Below, one piece after another: positions 25,521 through 33,982 of a stretch of DNA of 64,000 bases. The position numbers and the translations under genes were made by a program. How positions within the stretch are numbered: position 1 is the first letter of the stretch; every line of letters begins with the position of its first letter. Source of the stretch: Deltaproteobacteria bacterium (lineage in GTDB: Bacteria; Desulfobacterota; Syntrophobacteria; Syntrophobacterales; Thermodesulforhabdaceae); the NCBI GenBank assembly GCA_019309115.1, contig JAFDGW010000002.1, forward strand, positions 32,006-96,005. Reading direction: 5' to 3'. Below the pieces are notes generated by a model. That model made no database searches. It saw nothing but the letters and a program-made list of their open reading frames with translations, and was not told the DNA's origin.

Positions 25521-26662
25521 ATCGGTATCAGGTGCAAAACTCTAGGATATGCGTTGCTGTAAGTGGCGGCATAGACAGCCTGCGAACTGCGGCGTTGCTT
25601 AAAGAACAGGGTTGCGATGTTGTAGCAATCCACATGAAGCTTTTTCAAGAAGATACAATCCCTTCTCAGAGACTGGAAAGGATCAAAAGAATACTTGAAA
25701 CGTTCGGTATTGACCGGATACACCTGGTTGACTTCAGCAATCACTTCGAAAAGCTGGTAATTCAGCCCTTTATCCAGTCTTACATAAGCGGTATGACCCC
25801 AAATCCGTGCACAATTTGCAATCCTACTGTGAAGTTTGGCCTACTTTTAAACTATGCCACCAGAGTAATGGGCTGTTCATACTTGGCTACAGGCCACTAT
25901 GCCCGCATCGAAAAATCGCCGTACGACACGGCTCGCTTTGCAATACGAAAAGCCAAGGATCAGAAAAAAGACCAATCGTATTTCCTCTTTGCTCTAGCTC
26001 AAGATCAGTTAAGAAAGGTGATTTTTCCCCTTGGGAACATATCTAAAAGAGAGGTTCTTAAGTGGGCCAGAAATCGGCGTCTGGAAGAAATGGTTCAAAT
26101 TGAAAGTCAGGAAATATGTTTCATATCGGCTGGTCGCTATTCCGACTTTCTCGAAAATCGGGTACCACCAGCATTACTTAAGGCTGGACCCATTAAGGAT
26201 CTGAACGGCCGTGTACTCGGATACCACGGCGGTGTTCACCTGTACACCGTCGGGCAACGGCGAGGCCTTGGAATCCCATCGCACGCCCCTTACTATGTGG
26301 TCAAAATAGAACCCGAAACCGCCACCATTTATGTCGGAAGAAAAAAGGATATCTTTTCGGAAAGTGCCACAGTGCAATCGGTTGTATGGGGTGCAATTGA
26401 ACCACCATCGGCCGGCTCGGAATTCAGGGCTTTTGTGAAAATCAGACAACAACATACCCCTCAGCCTGCAATAATTTCCGTGCACTCTTTTACAGAGGCA
26501 AAAGTAGTATTCGACGAACCTCAACCGGCCATAACCCCCGGACAGGCTGCCGTTTTTTACGATGAAGATGGTTTTGTCCTCGGTGGTGGATTTATAAAGA
26601 GGGAGGCATCCTTAGATGAAAAAACATCAAAACCCTGCGGAATGGAATACCAACCAGCTTAA
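25517..26662 (+). CDS. mnmA: MnmA-like tRNA 2-thiouridine synthase with extra cysteine
   Basis: 381-residue PP-loop enzyme of the MnmA family, which places sulfur at U34 of tRNA. The ATP loop is SGGIDSLRTA (16-25), a variant of the usual SGGVDSSVAA. The thiolation cysteines are C101 in NPCTICNPTVKFG and C201 in IESQEICFISAG. The residue three before C101 is Cys98, where canonical bacterial MnmA has aspartate (NPDxxC), so the protein carries CxxC plus a third cysteine, as TtcA does. KDQSYFLFAL and VGQRRGLGIPSH are normal family landmarks. The ATG overlaps the ferredoxin stop. A plain MnmA of the genome may exist outside this window, so this could be a paralogue. Confidence 0.85.
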   Translation: MNRYQVQNSRICVAVSGGIDSLRTAALLKEQGCDVVAIHMKLFQEDTIPSQRLERIKRILETFGIDRIHLVDFSNHFEKLVIQPFIQSYISGMTPNPCTICNPTVKFGLLLNYATRVMGCSYLATGHYARIEKSPYDTARFAIRKAKDQKKDQSYFLFALAQDQLRKVIFPLGNISKREVLKWARNRRLEEMVQIESQEICFISAGRYSDFLENRVPPALLKAGPIKDLNGRVLGYHGGVHLYTVGQRRGLGIPSHAPYYVVKIEPETATIYVGRKKDIFSESATVQSVVWGAIEPPSAGSEFRAFVKIRQQHTPQPAIISVHSFTEAKVVFDEPQPAITPGQAAVFYDEDGFVLGGGFIKREASLDEKTSKPCGMEYQPA

Positions 26663-27539
26663 GGATAATTGGCTTTACTGGGTAGAAGAATTATCAGAGG
26701 AAACCGGTCATGTTGTACCAGCAAAACGAATAATCCTCCAGACGGAAAGTGACCCGGAAGCAATGTTCATATTCCAGTCCTGGCAAAATATGAGGCCGGA
26801 AGAACGTGTCAAATCCTGGAAAAAACTCCTGTCCATCACTCAGAGAGAAGCGGAAAATCCTTTGCCTGCCTGTGTGCAGTGCGGAGAATGCTGCCGCCGG
26901 GGAAGCCCGACTTTGTATATGGAAGACTTGGAATTATTGAAAACCGAGAAAATACCCTGGAATCAGCTGGTAACTCTAAGGCGAGGCGAACCTGTCCGAC
27001 ACCCAGCAAGTGGGAAGACCTTTTTTCTTGTAGACGAAAGAATAAAGCTTCGAGAAAAACCGGGAACCAACACCTGTGTTTTTCTGAATGAAACAAGTGA
27101 TGTATGTACCTGTACCATCTACGAAAATAGACCCCTTCAATGCCGTGCACAGGCCTGCTGGGATTTGACTGCTTATGAACAACTTAAAGATCAAGTTTAC
27201 CTCACTAGACGAGACATATTTGCCGAAGTAGATGTACTCCTTGACATAATCATCGAACATGACAAACGATGTGGTTTTGAAAAACTGCATTTTCTTTTCC
27301 AACAACTTGAACGGAACAGGGACGTAGCAAACCAGATTCTAGATCTGGTAGCCTATGAAAGCCACTTTAGAAACTTTGTCGGTCAACAGCTGAATATACC
27401 AGAAGAAATCTATGATCTCGTGTTTGGCCGTTCCTTTGAAACCTTGATCTCACTCTTCGGCTGTAAAATAAAAATCTCGGGCGACACAAGGTATTTGGAA
27501 GTCATCGGCACCGTAGAAGAGGATCCCAAAAAGCGCTAG
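26616..27539 (+). CDS. YkgJ-family cysteine cluster protein
   Basis: 307 residues. The cysteine cluster CVQCGECCRRGSP (near 85-98) and later CVFLNETSDVCTCTIYENRPLQCRAQ region contain the CxxCxxxCC and RPxxC pattern of YkgJ/Fe-S or zinc binding proteins. The N-terminal 80 residues and C-terminal half are not recognisable. The start overlaps the end of the MnmA-like gene by 47 bases; later starts are possible. Biochemical role unknown; the operon position suggests a link with sulfur transfer. Confidence 0.8.
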   Translation: MKKHQNPAEWNTNQLKDNWLYWVEELSEETGHVVPAKRIILQTESDPEAMFIFQSWQNMRPEERVKSWKKLLSITQREAENPLPACVQCGECCRRGSPTLYMEDLELLKTEKIPWNQLVTLRRGEPVRHPASGKTFFLVDERIKLREKPGTNTCVFLNETSDVCTCTIYENRPLQCRAQACWDLTAYEQLKDQVYLTRRDIFAEVDVLLDIIIEHDKRCGFEKLHFLFQQLERNRDVANQILDLVAYESHFRNFVGQQLNIPEEIYDLVFGRSFETLISLFGCKIKISGDTRYLEVIGTVEEDPKKR

Positions 27540-27542
27540 GAT

Positions 27543-27998
27543 TCATGAAGCCCGGCGAGGACAATCACCGGATCTCAAGAATTGTTCCACTGCCTCCCTC
27601 AGGTCGTTCGGCAAAGAGCGGGCTCTCCAGTCCCGACCAATGGCAACAATTGTGGCTTCACCTTCGGCTACCTGCTCACTGGTTCCTGCGCGATAAAACT
27701 GAAACCCAAAGGTGATCGATTTTTCTTTAAGTGAATTGATCAAAACTCTGAGCTCCAGCTCCTCGCCGTACCATACCGGCCTTGTAAACTTGCAGGAGGC
27801 GTCGACGACGGGAAGCCCGAATCCTTTGTCGGTGTTACGAAAGTACCTGTGTGGAGGCAACCCTAGGGCCTTAAAGAACGCCTCAATGCCGTGATGACAG
27901 TATCTGAAGTAAGAAGCAAAGTACACGACCCCGTAAGGGTCTGTGTCCCCAAAGTGTATTATTATAGGCACCGATATAAAGGTTTTTTGGTTAGTCAT
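27543..27998 (-). CDS. Acyl-CoA thioesterase (hotdog fold, YbgC/4-HBT type)
   Basis: 151-residue hotdog-fold protein. The catalytic aspartate lies in FGDTDPYGVVYFASYFRY, followed by the helix HHGIEAFFKALG, and the later strand GEATIVAIGRD. Hydrolyses short acyl-CoA or acyl-phenolic thioesters in the family; the native substrate is not clear. It is convergent with the YkgJ gene, with three bases between the stops. Confidence 0.87.
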   Translation of the reverse strand: MTNQKTFISVPIIIHFGDTDPYGVVYFASYFRYCHHGIEAFFKALGLPPHRYFRNTDKGFGLPVVDASCKFTRPVWYGEELELRVLINSLKEKSITFGFQFYRAGTSEQVAEGEATIVAIGRDWRARSLPNDLREAVEQFLRSGDCPRRAS

Positions 27999-28063
27999 GA
28001 TAACAACCTCTTTTTTTAGCTATAACCAGGTCTACCATCCAACACCACCAATCCAGCCTAAGC

Positions 28064-28675
28064 CTATTCTGCCAGCTCAATAAGCAGCCTGCTGGTATGT
28101 TCAGCCAGATCAGCGAGCACATCCGAGGGCATGAAAGAATCCACGCCGGCAGGAAAAAGACATTTAGCTTCGGCGGGAAATTCATCATCGGCCAGGTAAA
28201 AAATGTAAAGGAGCGGCACTTTGGGTAAGGGGAAAACCACAACGGCAACATCGCCAGGTGTGTTGTTTGTTATATAACCATCCAGCTTTGATACAATGCT
28301 GTCCAGTGAGTCTCGTATTCGATGAACATGGGGGATGAGAATCTCTTCGGCATTAGCCCGAAAAGCTCCCCAGTAAGGCATTGTGTTAGGTAACTCCCTG
28401 AAAGATATCCACTTCTGAACCGACGCCCAAGGTTCTGATGGAACATTTAACGCATACATGCTGATAATAATTGACTTCGGCCCAGTCTCAAGCTTCCCGT
28501 CAAGGGTTATACCCTCTGGCGCTAATCGACATTCGGAAGCAAATGCCTTAAAGACAACTTTATCCTCATGTTTCCTTCCGGGTAATGCTGCAGCAAGTTC
28601 TTCAAGATCCCTTGCCAAGGCCCTGCTCAAATAATGAAGCGAAATTTCGAAGTAATTTTCATTTTCTCTGCTCAT
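28064..28675 (-). CDS. DUF3786 family protein
   Basis: 203 residues, no signal peptide. The C-terminal portion DVAVVVFPLPKVPLLYIFYLADDEFPAEAKCLF is the DUF3786 signature, seen mostly in anaerobes and Desulfobacterota. The N-terminal helix region is NENYFEISLHYLSRALARDL. Function unknown. It shares a leftward direction with the thioesterase gene (66-base gap) and is divergent from the small protein gene at 28771. Confidence 0.75.
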   Translation of the reverse strand: MSRENENYFEISLHYLSRALARDLEELAAALPGRKHEDKVVFKAFASECRLAPEGITLDGKLETGPKSIIISMYALNVPSEPWASVQKWISFRELPNTMPYWGAFRANAEEILIPHVHRIRDSLDSIVSKLDGYITNNTPGDVAVVVFPLPKVPLLYIFYLADDEFPAEAKCLFPAGVDSFMPSDVLADLAEHTSRLLIELAE

Positions 28676-28770
28676 GTCATTATCTCCTTTTCATTGCGCC
28701 ACATTTCACATAAGATTTATAAACGATTTTTGGAAGAATTGAAAAGCAAAGCACAAAGAGGAGACCGAAA

Positions 28771-29181
28771 ATGACAGACAGACAGCCCAGTGCTAAGGAT
28801 CTGGCACAGGCAACACCCCTGGCCATGAAAAATCCTTACATCCTTAATTTTTGTAAGGTTCTTGTTGAGAAAAAAGGCGAAAAGCATACACCGGCGGCTT
28901 TGAAAAAATTGCTGGACGATATGTACAGGCTCTTTGAAAACCTGCTGGGTCAAAATATGGTAAAAGCGCTACCGGAAGACAAGCGAAAAGAATACCTTCA
29001 ATTGTGCGACGACCTGAATCAGATTTCATACGAGAAGATAGCAGAAATTTTCGACAAGCATGTACCCAACTACCGAGAAATAATGAAAAAAACAATGATT
29101 CAATTTACGGAACTTTTCATGAAAAATCGTGGTTTTAATCCTGAACAGATCAAAAAAGAGTTTGCTTCAATGAACGACTGA
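28771..29181 (+). CDS. Small conserved alpha-helical protein of unknown function
   Basis: 136 residues, strongly helical and charged (for example YRLFENLLGQNMVKALPEDK and KKTMIQFTELFMKNRG), no cysteines beyond two, no membrane segment. I do not recognise a named domain. ATG 28771 follows GAGGAGACCG, a good ribosome site. The zinc-ribbon gene starts 17 bases downstream, so the two form a small operon that could act together. Confidence 0.7.
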   Translation: MTDRQPSAKDLAQATPLAMKNPYILNFCKVLVEKKGEKHTPAALKKLLDDMYRLFENLLGQNMVKALPEDKRKEYLQLCDDLNQISYEKIAEIFDKHVPNYREIMKKTMIQFTELFMKNRGFNPEQIKKEFASMND

Positions 29182-29197
29182 CAGGAGTGACACTACC

Positions 29198-29467
29198 ATG
29201 AGCCATGACGACAAAACCATTTGCCCACACTGCGGCGAAAAGATGAAAAAATGGAAGGTTCCTCTATTCTCATCGTGGACTTCGGAATTCTTTTATGTTT
29301 GTTTCAATGACGACTGTCCATACTTCCAGAGAGGCTGGAAACATATGTTCGAAACTTACCGGAATCCTTGCTCATATCGGTATTTCCACGATCCGGAAAC
29401 AGGTCAATGCGGACCGTTACCGGTGTGGTCTTTGGATGATCTGAAATCTGGCATCATGGAAGAATAA
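29198..29467 (+). CDS. Small zinc-ribbon protein (ogr/Delta-like)
   Basis: 89 residues. A zinc ribbon is formed by CPHCGEKM near residue 10 and CFNDDCPYF near 45, followed by WKHMFETYRNPCSYRYF and an acidic tail. It resembles the ogr/Delta-like zinc finger family found in phages and in many Desulfobacterota genomes, where its role is unknown. The ribosome site GGAGTGAC precedes ATG 29198. It follows the 28771 gene by 17 bases. Confidence 0.78.
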   Translation: MSHDDKTICPHCGEKMKKWKVPLFSSWTSEFFYVCFNDDCPYFQRGWKHMFETYRNPCSYRYFHDPETGQCGPLPVWSLDDLKSGIMEE

Positions 29468-29528
29468 GCGGTCTGATGGTCCATACTACCTACCCTGCAT
29501 GTCTGAAAAGGCGAGGTAGGGACATTTG

Positions 29529-30410
29529 TTATTCCAGCTCGTAAGACCAGATGGGCAGGATGTTACGTTCTTTCAAATAGGCTTCGATTGCCGGAGGGAA
29601 ATCGTGGGCTACGAAAATTTTGAACACCGGAATTTCAAATTCATCGGAAAGAACCTCGCACAGATTCTCGAAACGTGAAATCTCCTTTTTCGACGGCCTG
29701 ACTTTCACCTCACCGATGATGAGCATTCTCTCACCGTCCCTCCGTGCATAACCGAAGATATTAACCTGGCGCTCTTTGCCTCTCACTTTGAAGTAACGCC
29801 TTACAAGCCGATCTTCTACTTCAAGGTTGTATTGAGCCAAAATCCGGGGCAAAGCCTTATAGGATCTGTTCTCCAGGGTATATCCCACAGTGTCGGAAAG
29901 GCCTTCAAGGCGTTCCTTCACCCCACTCATTTCTCCCGTAAGACGCTCAATTTCTTTCTCGGTGCGTTTCTGAGCCTCAGCAAGCTCCTGAACCGTTTCT
30001 TCCAGCCTTGTAAGCCGTTCCTCCGAACGTTCCTGAGCTTCAGCAAGCCCTTGAACTGTGACCTCCAGCCTCGTTAGCCGCTCCTCCGAACGCCTCTGAG
30101 CCTCAGCAAGCTCCTGAACCGTTTCTTCCAGCCTTGTAAGCCGTTCCTCCGAACGTTCCTGAGCCTCAGCAAGCCCCTGAACTGTGACTTCTAGTCTTGT
30201 TAACTGCCCTTCCGAACGCCTCTGAGCTTCAGCAAGTTCCCTGGTGGCTTCTCCGAGCTCACGAACTATTTTCTTAAGCTCGTTAAATTCGCTTTTGGTA
30301 ACTGACTCCTCTCGCTGTCGTTCTATTTCTTCCAGCAGGCTCAGAAGCACAAGCCTCAGCTGTGGATCAACATTCTCTAGTTGTTTAATAAAACCAACAC
30401 TTACGGGCAT
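29529..30410 (-). CDS. Coiled-coil protein with C-terminal PD-(D/E)XK nuclease-like domain (DUF3782-type)
   Basis: About 293 residues from ATG 30410 (a GTG at 30416 is in frame). The N-terminal 170 residues are a continuous coiled coil of 21-residue units such as ETVQELAEAQRRSEERLTRL, repeated about four times. The C-terminal domain contains IFGYARRDGERMLIIGEVK, with the D...E-x-K order of PD-(D/E)XK nucleases, and VFKIFVAHDFPP. Genes of this sort are widespread in thermophiles and their biological role is unknown. The 126-bp direct repeat encoding the coiled coil is listed separately. It is transcribed away from tRNA-Arg. Confidence 0.8.
   Translation of the reverse strand: MPVSVGFIKQLENVDPQLRLVLLSLLEEIERQREESVTKSEFNELKKIVRELGEATRELAEAQRRSEGQLTRLEVTVQGLAEAQERSEERLTRLEETVQELAEAQRRSEERLTRLEVTVQGLAEAQERSEERLTRLEETVQELAEAQKRTEKEIERLTGEMSGVKERLEGLSDTVGYTLENRSYKALPRILAQYNLEVEDRLVRRYFKVRGKERQVNIFGYARRDGERMLIIGEVKVRPSKKEISRFENLCEVLSDEFEIPVFKIFVAHDFPPAIEAYLKERNILPIWSYELE
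29971..30222. repeat. Two 126-bp tandem copies within the coiled-coil gene
   Basis: Two head-to-tail copies start at 29971 and 30097 (first bases TGAGCCTCAGCAAGCTCCTG in both); a partial third begins at 30223. The first 70 or so bases are identical between copies and the rest differ by single substitutions. Each copy encodes 42 residues, that is six heptads, so gain or loss of a copy keeps the frame. Confidence 0.85.
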
Positions 30411-30628
30411 AACCACCTCTGTAAGAATTTCAATTTTAGTCCTGAATACCCCGTTTTTTCTAAAAGTACTATTCCAACCTCACAAATCAAGGCAAATCTG
30501 GGAGAGAAAACCAATATTTCGCCTATCACCCACCGCTGATGACGCCACGAAACAGCAGCTCAGGCTTGCAATTTCGAATGTGACAAAATGGTACCTTTTC
30601 AAATACCCAAATAGTCCTTCGCTAAAAG

Positions 30629-30657
30629 TTGACGAAACAATCTCTTTTTGTTAGCTA
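30629..30657 (+). promoter_or_regulatory. Putative sigma-70 promoter of tRNA-Arg
   Basis: TTGACG at 30629-30634, a 17-base spacer and TAGCTA at 30652-30657, ending 14 bases before the tRNA. The -10 match is weak. The rest of 30417-30628 between the coiled-coil gene and this site shows no gene. Confidence 0.4.
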
Positions 30658-30671
30658 TTTTGCCTTGGACT

Positions 30672-30747
30672 GGGCGACTAGCTCAGTGGATAGAGCGTTG
30701 GTCTCCGGAACCAAAGGTCCCGGGTTCGATCCCCGGGTCGCCCTCCA
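30672..30747 (+). tRNA. tRNA-Arg (anticodon CCG)
   Basis: Complete cloverleaf: acceptor GGGCGAC/GTCGCCC, D arm GCTC/GAGC, anticodon stem TTGGT/ACCAA with loop CTCCGGA, T arm CCGGG/CCCGG with TTCGATC loop, and an encoded CCA at 30745-30747. The anticodon CCG decodes the arginine codon CGG. The discriminator base before CCA is T (30744). Confidence 0.95.
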
Positions 30748-30885
30748 GAAAAATTCCCCTTTTCTGTAAAACTCGGCTCGTAAGCATTTATGCAACAATG
30801 ACAGGTTCTTTTCTCAATGTAGAGTGATTGTCTCCTGCTACTTTTTACAGGAAAGTACACCAACTACCGGACGAGGTTCAAAAAT

Positions 30886-31887
30886 TTATTTAATTAACCC
30901 AAAATTCCAGAAAATCATTCGTACAAGATCTTTTCCTTTCAGCGTTCTTACGATAGTCGGTTCATATCCACAGTGGACCATACATTGCTGGCATCTAGGG
31001 TCTTTGCCAGAAACATAGTAGTCCCAGTTGGTTTTTTCCATGAGTTCCCGGAAGGTGGGATAGTGAGCATCCGTTATCAAGTAACATGGTGATTTCCAGC
31101 CCACGGGGTTCCGGGTTGGGTTTCCCCAAGGAGTGCAATTGAAAGTCCTCAGACCAGCACAAAAGTCCAGGTAAATAGGATTGCTCATTATGGGAAAACG
31201 CCCAATCCATTTTCTTATGACTTTGAACTTTTCCGTGATCTCTTTGCGATTAAGGAATATTTCATCTTCAACCTCGGTGTAACTGAAACCGGGTGCTACC
31301 AAAATACCGTTAACATCGGCAGCCGTAAGAATTTCGAAAAGCTTTTCCAAATCACTTATGTCCGTTTCTCTGTAAACAGTGGTGTTCGTGGTAACCTGAA
31401 ACCCAACCTTTCTCGCTTTCTTAACAGCCTTTAAAGCTTTATCAAAACCGCCATCCCTGCCGATTATGCTATCGTGAACGCGAGCAGTACCATCAAAATG
31501 AACATTCCAGAAAAAGCGTTTGCTCGGCTTGAAATCTTCCAGTGCGTCCTCAAGGAGCATACCATTAGTGCAAAAGAAAATGTGCCTACCTTTGTCCAAA
31601 ACACTTCTAACAAGTTCTTTAACCCTGCTGTAAAGCAAAGGTTCCCCACCCGTTATAGTGACCACCGGCGTGCCAGTAACGTCAACGGCTTCTAGGCATT
31701 CTTCCAGCGTCAGTTCCTTATCAAGTGTGTTTTTGTACTCCCGTATGCGACCACATCCCTTACACTGCAAATTGCACTTGTGTGTGGGCTCCAGCATGAG
31801 AACCAGCGGGAACTTTTCCCGACCTGAAATTCTTTGTCCCACGAGATAATGAGCCATCGAAAGGTTAAGACTTAGAGGGAATCGCAT
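30886..31887 (-). CDS. hpnH: Adenosyl-hopene transferase HpnH (radical SAM)
   Basis: Radical SAM enzyme that attaches 5'-deoxyadenosine to diploptene, the first step of extended (C35) hopanoids. 333 residues from ATG 31887, which has AAGGAG seven bases before it; an upstream frame start at 31914 lacks one. The radical SAM cluster CNLQCKGC is at C38, C42, C45. The SAM-binding GGEPLLY and the C-terminal CTPWGNPTRNP and CQQCMVHCGYEP are characteristic of HpnH. It lies 23 bases after hpnA in a leftward hopanoid operon. Confidence 0.92.
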   Translation of the reverse strand: MRFPLSLNLSMAHYLVGQRISGREKFPLVLMLEPTHKCNLQCKGCGRIREYKNTLDKELTLEECLEAVDVTGTPVVTITGGEPLLYSRVKELVRSVLDKGRHIFFCTNGMLLEDALEDFKPSKRFFWNVHFDGTARVHDSIIGRDGGFDKALKAVKKARKVGFQVTTNTTVYRETDISDLEKLFEILTAADVNGILVAPGFSYTEVEDEIFLNRKEITEKFKVIRKWIGRFPIMSNPIYLDFCAGLRTFNCTPWGNPTRNPVGWKSPCYLITDAHYPTFRELMEKTNWDYYVSGKDPRCQQCMVHCGYEPTIVRTLKGKDLVRMIFWNFGLIK

Positions 31888-31910
31888 TTCCAGTCTCCTT
31901 GAACAAATTT

Positions 31911-32897
31911 TCAACAGTAGCCGTGTTCAATATACCAGTGCACAGCGTCTTTTATCGCAACGTCGATGGGGGACTGAGGCAGTCCAAGCTCTCTCACGGC
32001 CTTGGATACATCGAAATACATAAAATGCTCACTCATTCGCACACCTTCCAGCGGAACGGCAGGTGGAATCCCCGTAAATCTAGACATTGCTTCGCAAATT
32101 AAAGCAGCAGTTTTAACTATTGGTAAAGGAATCCTGTACTTCGGTGTTGGAATGCCGCACACTTCTGAAAGTTTGTCGAGAAATTCCTTGAGACTCATGT
32201 TACAGCAACCAAGAATATACTTTTCCCCTGTTCTGCCCTTCTCGTATGCAAGCAAATGCCCTTCAGCCACATCCCTTACATCAACAAAATTAAGCCCGGT
32301 ATTCACATAGGCCGGCATCCTGCCGTTCATAAAATCTACAATTATCTTTCCAGTCGGAGTGGGCTTATAATCTCCAGGACCTATAGGCGTGCTCGGGTTC
32401 ACAATAACTACATCCAAGCCTTCGCGGGCAAACCGCTCGGCTTCTCGCTCTGCGAGGTACTTTGATCTTTTATAATGCCCTACCATATCATGAATGGTAA
32501 CGGGAGTTGTCTCATTGGCAGGCGTGCCGTCATCGTTCAAGCCAAGCGCACCAACGCTGCTGGTGTAAACTACTCTGCCGATCTTCACCTCTGTAGCTAC
32601 TTTCAACACACATCGAGTTCCGTCCACGTTGTTAAAGTATATTTCGGCAGGATTCCGAGCCCACAGCCGGTAGTCGGCTGCAACGTGAAAAAGGGCATCA
32701 CAGCCCTTCATTGCTTGCCTGAGCAAGTCGGAATTATGAAGCGTACCGTAAATCCATGACACTTCTGGCAAATGCAAAAAACAAGGAAGTCTTTTCCTCC
32801 TGGTGAGAGTCCTTACCTTCCAGCCTCTGCGAATTAAACATCTCAACACATGGCTACCAATGAAACCGCTTCCACCTGTAACAAAGGCAAGAGGCAT
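31911..32897 (-). CDS. hpnA: Hopanoid-associated sugar epimerase HpnA
   Basis: Short-chain dehydrogenase/epimerase with extended Rossmann fold, usually next to hpnH and implicated in hopanoid side-chain processing. About 328 residues from ATG 32897 (MPLAFVTGGSGFIGSHVLRC), which has AAAGG upstream; ATG 32915 is in frame six codons earlier. Cofactor motif is VTGGSGFIGSH, the catalytic tyrosine is in HYKRSKYLAE, and NPSTPIGPGDYKPTPTG follows. The exact reaction is not established in the literature I know. Its divergent neighbour starts a rightward radical SAM gene. Confidence 0.92.
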   Translation of the reverse strand: MPLAFVTGGSGFIGSHVLRCLIRRGWKVRTLTRRKRLPCFLHLPEVSWIYGTLHNSDLLRQAMKGCDALFHVAADYRLWARNPAEIYFNNVDGTRCVLKVATEVKIGRVVYTSSVGALGLNDDGTPANETTPVTIHDMVGHYKRSKYLAEREAERFAREGLDVVIVNPSTPIGPGDYKPTPTGKIIVDFMNGRMPAYVNTGLNFVDVRDVAEGHLLAYEKGRTGEKYILGCCNMSLKEFLDKLSEVCGIPTPKYRIPLPIVKTAALICEAMSRFTGIPPAVPLEGVRMSEHFMYFDVSKAVRELGLPQSPIDVAIKDAVHWYIEHGYC

Positions 32898-32992
32898 GAG
32901 AAAATTACCTTTCATGTTTTTTCATTGTAATCAAAAGACGGATTTTCTATATCAAATCACCACGCAACTGGCAAACTGAAAGGATGAATTCA

Positions 32993-33961
32993 ATGCTTAC
33001 GAGAAAACTGGGATTGAAGGAAATAATTCGGGGTTCCAAGAAGTACCTGTCAATGATAAGGGGAAAAAGCCTTTTTAGTCTCCACATAGAGGTTACCAGA
33101 AAATGCAACGCTCGCTGTCGTTTCTGCGACTACTGGAAAAACAAAAACGAAGAAAATCGGCTTGATGACTACAGCCAGATAGTTCGTAGATTTCAGCCTC
33201 TTCATATCACCATTACAGGTGGCGAACCTTTGCTCAGGCCAGATCTGGACCGTATCATAAGCCGGATTGTGACAATCAATAGTTTTGTCTATGTAAACTG
33301 CATAACTAACGGAATACTGCTTAACGCTGATAGAGCTAGAAAGCTTTGGGACGCTGGTTTGCATCAGCTTTCGATATCTCTGGATTTCCCGGACGAAAGG
33401 CATGACGTAACTCGCAATGTACCGGGCCTGTGGACACATATACGCCAGCTTTTGTCAGAGCTCCCGACTGCTGGACTAGACAACCTCTGCTTTAACACCG
33501 TGATTACAAAGGAAAATCTCAATTCCGTAACCGAAATGGTAAGACTTGCCTACAACAACGGCTGGAAAATATCCTTCAGTACTTACAATCCCTATAAAAA
33601 TCGAAACTTTGATTACCGGCTGGATAAGGACACAACAGGAAGACTTGAAGAACTCGTCGAAGAACTGCTCGTGCTCAAGCGAAAGTATCGCTGCATAACT
33701 AATTCCGACTTTTATCTTCGTAAAATCCCGGAATACGTAAAATCAGGTGGCATTTCTGGATGCACGGCGGGTATAAAGTGGGCCCATGTGAGTCCCGACG
33801 GTCGAATAAGACGCTGTTCCGAGAAGGAATTTCTCGGACACTGGACCAAGTACAACCCCAGAGAAACCCCTCCCACGTCGTGTACCGAATGCTGGTATGC
33901 CTGTCGTGGAGAGTCTGAAGCACCGTTGGGGCTGAAACGAATCCTGGAGCTGTTACTTTAG
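32993..33961 (+). CDS. Radical SAM protein with cysteine-rich C-terminus, hopanoid-locus
   Basis: 322 residues from ATG 32993, with AAAGGA eight bases upstream (ATG 32984 would have no spacing). Radical SAM cluster CNARCRFC at C38, C42, C45, SAM motif TGGEPLLRPDL, and a SPASM-like tail CTAGIKWAHVSPDGRIRRCS and CTECWYACRGES. The sequence is related to HpnH but distinct. It is followed after 21 bases by hpnN. A role in modifying hopanoids or a transported lipid is suggested by position only. No substrate can be named. Confidence 0.82.
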   Translation: MLTRKLGLKEIIRGSKKYLSMIRGKSLFSLHIEVTRKCNARCRFCDYWKNKNEENRLDDYSQIVRRFQPLHITITGGEPLLRPDLDRIISRIVTINSFVYVNCITNGILLNADRARKLWDAGLHQLSISLDFPDERHDVTRNVPGLWTHIRQLLSELPTAGLDNLCFNTVITKENLNSVTEMVRLAYNNGWKISFSTYNPYKNRNFDYRLDKDTTGRLEELVEELLVLKRKYRCITNSDFYLRKIPEYVKSGGISGCTAGIKWAHVSPDGRIRRCSEKEFLGHWTKYNPRETPPTSCTECWYACRGESEAPLGLKRILELLL

Positions 33962-33982
33962 CGGCGCAAACGAGGAGTACTC

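Noticed and set aside
29490..29521. Weak CTACCT/AGGTAG pairing between two convergent genes as a terminator
   Set aside because: Short stem with long loop and no T-tract; too weak to list.
29971..30222. Tandem repeat considered as a CRISPR array
   Set aside because: The units are 126 bases, in frame, encode heptads of a coiled coil and have no spacers; no cas gene is present.
30748..30885. Possible tRNA terminator or att site after tRNA-Arg
   Set aside because: There is only a loose AGAAAA/TTTTCT pairing and no repeat of the tRNA 3' end or integrase in the window.
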